The notes beneath the pieces are model-generated. The model made no database searches and was not told the origin of the DNA. It was given only the letters and a program-made list of their open reading frames with translations. 25,934 bases of DNA from Paramacrobiotus richtersi (lineage: Eukaryota > Tardigrada > Eutardigrada > Parachela > Macrobiotidae), in assembly GCA_034698045.1 (NCBI GenBank), contig JAQGAU010000597.1:1-25934 (forward strand). The letters run 5' to 3'. The stretch's first letter is position 1; each line of letters begins with the position of its first letter. Below, one piece after another: positions 8,101 through 15,722 of this stretch. A program made the position numbers and the translations under genes.

Positions 8101-9013
8101 GTGGCATCTGCGCCGTACAAATGCTGCGTACGAAGACGAGAAATTATCCAGACCACATAAGCGAAGACGAAAATGGTTCATTGATGACTTATCTACGAGA
8201 ACACTGTTTGGTTTTAAATCGCCATGGATGATGTTGTTTTTATGGAGGTAGGCTAAACCGTTGGCTATCTGCTTCGAAAAGTCCAACAGTGTCTTAACAT
8301 AGAGATTCCTTTTGGCCTTAAGCATATCGCTCATCATAGTTTGTAAGTCGCAACCTACAAATTGCACAGAAGAGCGTTGCATGGTATGAAGTGTTTCCCT
8401 ACAACAACGGAAAAGTTTTAAGCGGAAGCGTAAAGCGATCGCTAAATTCTGGCTGAACTGACGAACGTTTTGCAAAACATCAGACACCGACAAAACATAA
8501 GGCTCGTGTTCGAATATGCTGACTGTGCGCAAATGCACATCTTTTGCAGCGGTACTGTGCTGAGCATAGTTTAGTATCAGAATACGACCATACCATCGCA
8601 GTAATCCATAACAAAATCCAGCTCGATGTAAGTGAGGCCGCTGTCCGATTCAGGATGCATCCACTGAATGGCAGTCTTGTGGTATGAAACAATGTTTCCA
8701 TGCTTCAGCTTTGTTAGATTTTGCCATCGCATTAGCAAGTCTGAATCCTTGATTTGCGTCGCCTCCCTCGTGGAACTACCAATGCGGAATTTCTTAACGG
8801 CCACCAGATTCTTTTTGCTAGAACTTCCCGGCTCCAGTAATTCTGCGCGATATACCACGGACTCCGTTGGATATGGATAAAACTCATAAAATGTTTTTAT
8901 CGTATCTTCTTCCCCATACTTGCAGCGAACATCGGAACCAATCACTAGAGCTCTTTCCATATTGCCTTTGATCCAGTCTGGTCTGATGCGATACAGAGCT
9001 GAGTAATCAAAAT
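4515..9013 (-). CDS. Chimeric gene: pseudokinase, kinase, BTB tail, BACK, GH16-like
   Basis: Six minus-strand exons join with canonical GT-AG borders and matching phases: 8594-8960 (or up to 9013), 6861-8354, 5851-6620, 5606-5784, 5388-5523 and 4515-5276. From ATG at 8958-8960 this gives 3708 nt, about 1235 residues, with no internal stop. Introns are 239, 240, 66, 82 and 111 bp. The first two fall at the same place in the two kinase units, at the hinge. Exon 1 stays open upstream to an AG at 9014-9015, so an earlier exon may exist. The domain order is given in the four segment entries. Kinase and BACK sequences lie in one uninterrupted exon (5851-6620), so the link does not depend on splicing. 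Not seen: a signal peptide, transmembrane segments, or a poly(A) signal close to the stop. It may be a real fusion gene or a recently assembled mosaic not yet decayed. If it is a working kinase, the role is unknown. Confidence 0.65.
5184..5970 (-). CDS. Segment 3 of the chimeric gene: BTB tail and BTBD-type BACK domain
   Basis: Residues 838-877 (VPTLQCAKKNDILKLFDIC and what follows) match the last two helices of a BTB domain and the start of BACK in BTBD1/2/3/6-like proteins. BACK continues across three introns with AKVLDAEQLVTKCFEIVD, FLQLKKETLREIF, RDTLIVNE, KRWAANACR, and then TGLLLDEEF and KKPNIPFLGPPR. These landmarks occur in family order with family spacing. In BTBD proteins BTB-BACK binds CUL3 and a PHR domain follows the proline-arginine end. 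Here the first two thirds of BTB, including the usual CUL3-facing surface, are missing and no PHR follows. Exon pieces are 5851-5970, 5606-5784, 5388-5523 and 5184-5276. CUL3 binding is therefore doubtful. Confidence 0.75.
5971..7158 (-). CDS. Segment 2 of the chimeric gene: second protein kinase domain
   Basis: The N-lobe (residues 522-620, end of exon 2) has an intact glycine loop GQGAYGHVY and VAVK with Lys at about 559. After the 240-bp intron, exon 3 supplies the hinge (GGDLDAL), catalytic loop HGDMKPGNVL (664-673, Asp, Lys and Asn all kept), DLD in place of DFG (690-692, Asp kept), the activation segment GTGPYMSPEM and DIWGLG. All residues needed for catalysis appear present despite HGD and DLD variants, so it could be active on Ser/Thr. 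The closest flavour is STE or MAP3K-like, judged from the LRHPHLVTYHK region, but I cannot assign a subfamily. The lobe ends with the usual helix (ATAAQILEQL) just before the BTB-like tail. Confidence 0.7.
7264..8960 (-). CDS. Segment 1 of the chimeric gene: pseudokinase with large insert
   Basis: The N-lobe is in exon 1, with VAVKKF holding the ATP-binding lysine (about residue 56). Its glycine loop is degenerate (YPYPTESVVY). The C-lobe starts exon 2 with a catalytic loop HGDLKPNSVLV (166-176). The catalytic Asp is kept, HRD arginine is Gly, and the Mg-binding Asn is Ser. The DFG position reads GLD (190-192), so the second metal ligand is also lost. I infer no or weak phosphotransfer. An APE motif (212-214) is separated from DIW (397-399) by about 180 residues, against fewer than 20 in ordinary kinases. 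The insert contains GASHWAMAVGAEFEEILI, faintly ankyrin-like, but I cannot confirm repeats. A pseudokinase before a kinase recalls JAK and GCN2 layouts, where the first domain regulates the second. Confidence 0.65.
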
Positions 9014-10642
9014 CTGCGTCTTATTTCGGACAATAGCTCATCCAAAGAAATCCCAGAATTATGACTTAACGAGCCAACTTAACAAGTGTCCCGGGATAGC
9101 GCACAAGCAAGTAAGTAAATTCGCATTTCGGGTCTTCAGACTGAAGAAGCTGAATGGAAACGGCAAAATATAGCAGAAGCAGAATGATCGAATGTTGACT
9201 GATTATTATTGTTAATCAACTGCCCAAGGAGCCCTATGGAACTCAGATATGCAACGCGCGCCGGACGTTGGACAACATAAGTACCACCAAGCGGATTTGC
9301 GCACCGTGAACTGTGTTTGACGAGCTATTAGTACGCACGAATTGTGTACTGTGTGCCACGCGATGTTAAGCTCACTAGTTAGCTTCGATGTCAGAAGGGG
9401 AAAAAAATTGTACGAGGTTTGAACATTGAGCGAGCGGTGCATTATACTGCATGAGTATTATATTGCACGAGGGAAATGCTCTTTGTGCTAGAGGCGCCTT
9501 TGTTGACCAGGAATAAAGTAATATCTGTTGTTTTTACCGTGCCTTGTTGATTTTAGCAGTATTTTATGTTACTGTTATTGAAGTTCTCAGGCATAATCAA
9601 GACATTAATCCTCGCCCACCGCCACGAACATAAAACGGTGCATTTGGTTCAGTAAATACTACGAGTACGATGACTTAGCGGTAGACGCCGGTAGTAAATC
9701 GAAACTGACAACATCATGACAGCATCGTCCTGTGCCGACTGGCCGAGGAAAGCATTTACCATCCGCTTTGTTTATTAGGCGGCTTTCGGGGAATCAGCAG
9801 ACCGCGTTCAAACTACTGCCGCTAAAACTCAGCAATATATGTATACGGGAAAGACATTAGAAATTGTCCGTTTAATTATAGTTTAACCTACCCCCACCAT
9901 GGTCTGCAAGTTGAAATATGCCACTTTGATTCTCGGCTAGTGAGTCCAGTTGAATTTTTTTATCAACTTGAATACTGCGGTTAACTGATACTATATTATT
10001 TGCTTGTTAATCACCCGATTCGAAGCTTACGACTCCTTGGATTTTGCTATGTTACACAAAACAATCAAATCCTATGTAAAAAGCAGATGTGGCCTGACTT
10101 CGTCAGCCGTAACGAGAACCCGTGGGCTTGAATGCTTCTTACGTCTGAAAACTGTCATTTTGTTGTCATATTCCCAGCGTCGCACGCATGGCTGTATGTA
10201 GCTTTAAAAAAACTTCGTGAAATGCGCAGTTTTCGCGAAGGTAACAGCACGAGGGCAAATACTAAGCAATCGATGAATGCTCGCATGTTATTTAGCTGTT
10301 CCAGTTCTCGATGGATTTGACCAATAGGAACCGTCCGGTAAAAAAGGGAGCCTTTTATACGGTGACGCAGACTTTATTCTCGTACTTCTTTTTCGTGCCA
10401 CAGCATGGCTTATTTTCGCAGCTTAACCCGATTTTGGATACACAAACCCTGCCGATCACTTCGCTGCAGGGAATCATCTGAGAAAAAAAAGTGAATTAAC
10501 AGTATGCTCAACTGCCGGACACTTCCGATCTAACAACAGCCTTGAAACAGGCTGTGATTGTGCTGCTAAAACGTGCTGCTGTACGGTCAATCATAGATAC
10601 GTCGACTATCCGATCCTTCTTGTCTCCCGCGGCGGAAAGATG
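9014..10642. other. Long stretch without a recognisable gene
   Basis: Upstream of the chimeric gene. The longest frames are under 80 codons and show no motif. The first few hundred bases above 9014 are where a promoter or a first exon of the chimeric gene would lie, but I can identify neither with confidence. Confidence 0.5.
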
Positions 10643-10646
10643 CCGT

Positions 10647-10931
10647 TGTGAGAGAGACGACACCTGTACGTACGGCTTGTCTCTCTCTTCACGGAATGTC
10701 TCCGTGTAGTGTGGGGATGTCCCCCGTTTCTCTCTGTGCTGTGTCTTTCTGCGGCTATAAAAGCCGAGCGCATTGCATTGCGCTGTTTAGAGAGCGATTT
10801 CTCGCATACGCGAAATGGCATAACTGCCATTTCCGCGTTTCTGTGTGCTTTTACTTCCGGGTTTGACCCCGTTCAGTGTATCGTCACCAATAAAGTGTCC
10901 TTTATCGGTTCCTGTCTCGGTCTTCCTGACA
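10647..10931 (+). mobile_element. Solo LTR of a retrotransposon
   Basis: A 285-bp unit begins TGTGAGAG and ends CTGACA, the TG...CA ends typical of LTRs. It is flanked by the 4-bp direct duplication CCGT at 10643-10646 and 10932-10935. Inside are a TATA box (TATAAAAG, 10756-10763) and a poly(A) signal (AATAAA, 10889-10894) about 130 bp downstream, giving a U3-R-U5 layout in the plus direction. No gag-pol reading frame and no second LTR occur nearby, so this is what remains after recombination between two LTRs. Ty3/Gypsy-type integrases usually leave 4-6 bp duplications, but the clade cannot be named. Confidence 0.75.
10751..10765 (+). promoter_or_regulatory. LTR TATA box inside a small palindrome
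   Basis: TATAAAAG is embedded in CGGCT-ATAAA-AGCCG, so the box forms the loop of a perfect 5-bp stem. It is the likely U3 promoter of the solo LTR. Confidence 0.5.
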
Positions 10932-11095
10932 CCGTTATTAATAAAACGCGAAAGATCAGTATTTTGAACTGCAAAACAAGGGCACTCACCAGGATGCACA
11001 GTAACAGAGCAGCCAGGAGCCAGCACCAGCGCAAAATTCCATGATAGGAACGTGCCTTCGAGCAGTAAAGCTAAAAGAAGCTAACTAGTCAAAAT

Positions 11096-12034
11096 GGCCC
11101 GCGCTGAAAGTCAGACTCAGACTCCGCCTCTGACCGCTCAAACTCCGCCTCTGACCGCTCAAACTCCGCCTCTAATCACTAAAAATCTGCGTCTGACCAC
11201 TAGAACTCTACTCGGGCCAATATTTCCAAAATTCATGTCCTTGCCGCGTCGTCAGTCGTGTGTAGATTGTTATAGCTGTACTGCTGCTGCTAACACATTT
11301 GTTTCGACACAATTAAGAAATGCTTCATTTAGGCTTAATTTTTGTTAACACACACGAATGTACTGCACAGTGCAGGCATGAATCAGCGTCTGAAAAATGC
11401 ACAAATTGGCGCACTGCTAAAAAAATGTAATTTTAGTTCTTTAAAGCTTTTTTATGCCCATTACGAAATGCCCGATTGTCACACAGTGAGCCCATCAAGC
11501 TACGAGATGCGGCTCCTTTCCTGTACCATTTAGCGGTTAATTAGAATTAATTAAAAAGTTAGTGAATGTGTTATGGTTTTTATTACTGTACCATGGTATA
11601 ATGTGTATACACGCACTCACTCATTCGTGTTATGGTTTCATAAAATATTAATTACTTTCAGTTGTGTTTCTGAGTGCTTGCTGTTAGTTCCTAGCTCGCC
11701 TTATGATTTACGGCAACGACCAACGAGTTCCTTTGAAGTCCTAACGTTGTTCTCGTTGTTAATCGAAATGCCCGTATGATATGATTTTAAATGCTCACAA
11801 AATAGCTGCCTCGGTTCTAGATTTAACCTTGATATTAGTCATAAAAGTTTTCGATTTTTGCGCATATTTTATCAATAATCCCAAAACCGGAGTACGTACA
11901 CTAGTGCTTGGTCAGCCTGTGACCTTTGTTAAGTCAGAACTTTAGTGGTCAGAGTCAGAGTTTTAGCGCTTGCGGTCAGAGGCGGAGTTTAAGCGGTCAG
12001 AGGTGGAGTCTGAGTCTGACTTTCAGCGCGGGCC
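11096..12034. mobile_element. Second long-TIR DNA transposon with 9-bp TSD (Mutator-like)
   Basis: The left arm (11096 to about 11208) and right arm (about 11936-12034) are inverted copies starting GGCCCGCGCTGAAAGTC. They are flanked by the perfect 9-bp duplication AGTCAAAAT at 11087-11095 and 12035-12043. The left arm contains three copies of a 21-bp unit (CTCCGCCTCTGACCGCTCAAA with changes), fewer in the right arm. The core has no transposase frame. It shares the size class, arm length and 9-bp duplication of the element at 2371-3529 but not its terminal sequence, so the two belong to different families, probably both MULE-type passengers. Confidence 0.85.
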
Positions 12035-12099
12035 AGTCAAAATGGGTTAGATATCAGCTGCATCAGGCAACTTATTCATTCTGCGGTTTTAACAGCCAT

Positions 12100-12435
12100 T
12101 TATACGCTGTTGTACTCGTATTGTACATCCGAACATACAGAGTCGCGGCTAATTGGCAATTCGGTGGAGAAAGCCCAGAATGTTACATTGTTTTTGTTCC
12201 TCGCTGATTTATACAAGCCGCATACCGAACTTGAAAAATTTATCTGTGCATAACCAACGTTTCTTGCTACTTGCGACTTGAAAGAAAATCCCATATGCGG
12301 TCGTACCGGTCTGACAGACGAGACCACCGGTGAAGCAATACGGCTAGCAATACCGAATCGTAGAACCTGCATCAATGGACGATATAGCTGCCAACACGTA
12401 CCGATTGTTTCCGCCAATTTAACCGATGTCAGCAT
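12100..12435 (-). CDS. Hypothetical small protein, possible mitochondrial presequence
   Basis: A 111-codon frame starts with ATG at 12433-12435. The first 60 residues are rich in Arg, Ser, Ala and Val, nearly free of acidic residues, and could form an amphipathic helix, as mitochondrial targeting sequences do. The second half looks less protein-like, so only a first exon may be real. I see no family match and no clear donor site. It could equally be a chance frame. Confidence 0.2.
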   Translation of the reverse strand: MLTSVKLAETIGTCWQLYRPLMQVLRFGIASRIASPVVSSVRPVRPHMGFSFKSQVARNVGYAQINFSSSVCGLYKSARNKNNVTFWAFSTELPISRDSVCSDVQYEYNSV

Positions 12436-12577
12436 AGTTTAGCAAAAATGTGCACTGCGCAGATACTCTTGTTTTTACCACAAATAGCCCTGTGAGCAAT
12501 TTTGTACTTACAGGTTTTAAGTGCGGTGCTAGCAGTAGCGTTCAAATTAAAGAGTCAATGCTTGTTGTAAAGAGTCA

Positions 12578-12648
12578 AACCTTTTTTGGGGTTTATGGAA
12601 AAGGTTTACGGCATAAACAGTAAACCGGTAAACCTTTTTGCCGGCTAC
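12578..12648 (+). repeat. Dispersed hairpin repeat (AAACC/GCCGGC family), copy 2
   Basis: This is near-identical to 4392-4462. It includes the imperfect palindrome at 12603-12626 and ends TTGCCGGCTA. Kelch homology starts on its last bases, so the repeat marks the break point of the pseudogene. Confidence 0.7.
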
Positions 12649-13641
12649 AAACGCGTACTGCGCTACGATGCCCAGACCGATGTGTGGATGGAGATGAACA
12701 AAATGCCGGTATCGCACGTCAACTGCACGGCTTGTGTCAGTGATATTAGTGGTGTCGTATACGTACTGGGTAAGTCAGGAGCTAAACACAGTTACGACAT
12801 TTACATAGCACTATTCAGTAGTTTTGGTTTCTATGATGTTCGCGGGATGCGCGTTATGGGCCGTGCATGAACGTGGATGCGTACGTTCCGCAGAAGGATG
12901 AATGGATCCGCATAGGTATCTACAGCAGTTACTTAGCAGGACTGTTCACATTTCTTCGTGATCCCGTACTACTGCGGTACAGACGGTGGTGCCTTATCTT
13001 AATTAGCGTTTTAAATGTAAATGTCGATCGTATTTGGTCAGCGAAGCTCCAGTGTCTGAGATGCATAAAGTAATTCCTAACGAGATTTACAGCAAGACGA
13101 CGTGTCGGTGTACGAACAGTTATATTTGTCAAAAAAAGCAGTCATTTAACAATTATGGAATAACGTCCTCGAATCCGTGAATGTAGGCAATCTGATCGCT
13201 GCCGGACACCACCTTGTGGCGGACGCATTCCACGGCCAGTTGTATGTTATTGGACCGTACTTCTGCTATATGAAGGAGAAGCACAAAGACTAGATACAGA
13301 CTTACGACGAGGTAAAGGATGCGTGGTCTGTTCGACCTTCACAATTGCCCCAGCTGAACCATAACCACAGCAAGTGCGTGATGGTCAAGATTAGAAAGTT
13401 TAAGGGAACGGTTTTGTTCCAGTCTGTAGCGGCTGTTCTATGTGATGCTGTTGTAGAGGTCCTTCGAAAGTCGCAGTGCGTTGGTGCAAAAAAAGAGAAA
13501 ATTGGGAAAAAGAACGGCGAGGACTGCCAAAGTTTTGAAGAGAACACATCTGAAAAGAATGACACCACGGATCATGATGAGGTTTCCGGTCCAACTACAA
13601 GCAACGCAGGCTGTTTCAATGATGACCCAGAGCCTTTGTAA
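12646..13641 (+). pseudogene. Truncated BTB-Kelch pseudogene, third family member
   Basis: The segment 12646-12769 encodes RYDAQTDVWMEMNKM, then CVSDISGVVYVLG, followed by donor GTAAGT at 12770. It corresponds to the end of exon 4 of the two intact genes (which read HDPQTDVW, then YVLG and a donor). A Kelch piece NVDAYVPQKDEWIRIG then GT (12867-12913) corresponds to the end of exon 5, but no in-frame acceptor precedes it. An exon-6 match runs from AG at 13185-13186 (NLIAAGHHLVADAFHGQLYVIG), is broken by TAG at 13291-13293, and continues YDEVKDAWSVR to CVMVKIRKFK. The frame then runs through a charged tail to TAA at 13639-13641. BTB, BACK and most Kelch repeats are missing, and the strand is opposite to its relatives. 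A functional short gene is unlikely. Confidence 0.75.
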
Positions 13642-14270
13642 ATGTTTGATAAATCTAAAGTTATTTCCGTTCTTACGTGTTCGTAAACAGAACACTGGAT
13701 GACCAGCTGACCGGTTTTTTAATGTTGACAGCCGGTGTCGGATTCAATCACACCCTCTGTCGACCTTTTTGATAGTTTCGTGACCTGCGTCACATACGTA
13801 TACCCTTGAGTCTTCGACCGATTAGAAACGGCGTAAAATGAAATAACAGTAGCAAAGAAAGCCTTGTGCTTCTGGCTATTCATATTCTAGTTCTCTTCCT
13901 TGTACAGAGTACGTCATGCAACTGGTGTAGGGAATTGTGTAGGGAATTGTTACTGTAAAATAGAGTTCTGTAAGCGTGACCAATACGAGCGCAGGCGCCG
14001 GCTGCAGTCACCAACATGCGCCACATGCAGCGAAGTCTATCCGGATATCTTGCCGGAAGGAACGCTACACCATAACACATCGTGCTTACACATAAGCGTT
14101 CGCTTACGCCTAACACAGTACGGTTTATGGTACTATACGTTCATAAGCGTTCGCATAGGAAGATCATTACTGAATTAAAGTCTAACAACACATCGAGATC
14201 AGTCTAACAACACATTACATCACACACACAGTATATTTCCACATAGACCGGGTATCAGGCTAACAGTTCT
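13642..14270. other. Stretch without a recognisable gene
   Basis: A 92-codon frame at 13900-14178 (+) has no motif and includes local sequence repetition (GTAGGGAATTGT twice near 13928-13950, CATAAGCGTTCGC twice near 14091 and 14141), so I do not call it. GTCTAACAACACAT occurs twice near 14180-14216. Confidence 0.45.
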
Positions 14271-14284
14271 GCAATGGACTGAAA

Positions 14285-14420
14285 ACGTCAGTCCAGTCCG
14301 ATCCAAAACATATTTCAATTTCCCAGATCCAGTCCAAACCCAAACTCTATCCACCCAATCCGTCCAGTCCAAACCGAAAAACTTTTGTCTAATCCAAATC
14401 CAGTCCAATCCGAACCAAGA
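14285..14420. repeat. Degenerate CCAATCC/CCAGTCC repeat, copy 1
   Basis: The plus strand is built from variants of CCAATCCAGTCC and AATCCGTCCAGTCC, giving a strong purine/pyrimidine strand bias. A related block lies at 14885-15010 in the same direction. On the minus strand it reads as Trp/Asp-rich frames, which are artefacts. Confidence 0.6.
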
Positions 14421-14884
14421 AAAAATTGTTTCACCATTTAACCCAAGTGTACTATTTAACTGTCCATTTCAGATTTTTATTAACGTAATTTCAATCGACA
14501 TAGCACGCGACTTAAAATTATGATCAAGCTTTGAAGACCACAAAAAACATACGGATCCGTTAACCGACTTGACCATTAGTTTCAGAAATCAAACATCTTC
14601 GGCCAACTTATAATTACAGCGCAAACTAAAACCAAAGTGTAATAAGTACTGACAGTTAGGAAGTCTGGTAATGCGTATGTTTCCTTCGGCTTGAATGCAG
14701 CGTTTTGTTAACATGTGACGGGCGGACTTTTTCTACAGGGAAGCAGAAAGCAGACCTGCAAAAAGCAGACCTGGTACTGGTTTGCGCTGAAACGAGGCAA
14801 CATAAACCATTGTGTTCGTGTCAACATTGTCCAGCGCACGTGTTACGCAAATTAAAAATTGTGGAAATTATGGATCAGCTTTCC

Positions 14885-15010
14885 GCAACCAATCCAGTCC
14901 ATTTGTGGCTTGTGCCAGACTGGAATCCAAATCCAGGCCAAAACCATAATTTGTTTCCTCAAATCCGTCCAATCCAATCCAAATTCTGGAGTGGATTTTC
15001 CAGTCCATTG
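14885..15010. repeat. Degenerate CCAATCC/CCAGTCC repeat, copy 2
   Basis: This block shares AATCCAAATCCAG and AATCCGTCCAATCC with copy 1, in direct orientation about 600 bp away. The two could be terminal direct repeats of a lost element or independent minisatellite patches. The 460 bp between them contain only AAAGCAGACCTG twice (near 14745-14772). Confidence 0.6.
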
Positions 15011-15420
15011 CCGAACTCTACTGTGAAACCGATCTGCATCGTAAAATTCTGTAGCTCTTGTTTGTGTAAAAATGTGTTCCACAAGTTGGTAGTAGTCCAC
15101 AAGTAGACTTTTTTGCCCGTCACAATCGTCCACGTATATTTGCAACGACATGTCTGCGTATAACAGTTTACAGAAACTAAGCGGATCTATGCTTTTACTT
15201 TCTGATGAAGGATGAGTTTCAAAGTAATCTGGTAGTTCCTGCAGCTACAAAGCCAACGGATTAAAGCTTTCTGTCAGCAAATCAGTATCATTTTTTGTTG
15301 CCACTAATTATGACCGTTTGCCATGTTTTATACGTGTCATTATACACGCTGCCGAGCGACACAGTGATAACCTCCGCTTACTGGAATTTCACATACAATC
15401 AGTTCCCAGTAACCAGAAAT

Positions 15421-15426
15421 TTTATT
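15421..15426 (-). terminator. Poly(A) signal of Kelch gene A
   Basis: AATAAA on the minus strand about 300 bp after the stop codon. The flanking sequence resembles that around the matching signal of gene B, so the tandem duplication included the 3' UTR. Confidence 0.5.
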
Positions 15427-15722
15427 GACAAAAGCAACGCGTTATAAAAGAGAACGGGTGTACAGTACTTGATTTCTGACAAGCACTGCTCCTGTACAGG
15501 GAATCATACCACATTACCCTGTCAAAAATGAAGCATAAAACCAGAAGACGTAAAACGAAAGATAAACTTAGGAAACCGACCATTACAAACCGTGGTGGCT
15601 GAGACCGACTGCCACCGCAACCATAGCAACGAATGCCACGTATTTAAACTCATGAAAAACCTAATGAAATAAAGAACAAAGCACACTGTACACACGCTTA
15701 TGCAAAACGGAACGTTACGGCG

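Noticed and set aside
6832..8538. Single 568-codon frame starting at 8538 as a gene by itself
   Set aside because: Its first 61 codons are intron. Kinase homology starts right after the AG at 8355-8356, and its last codons run into the next intron after the donor at 6860.
13900..14178. 92-codon plus-strand frame with Cys and Arg clusters
   Set aside because: Built partly from local direct repeats, no zinc-finger spacing, no family resemblance.
14220..14408. Trp/Asp-rich minus-strand frame
   Set aside because: It is a translation of the degenerate CCAATCC repeat, as is the similar frame at 14852-15151.
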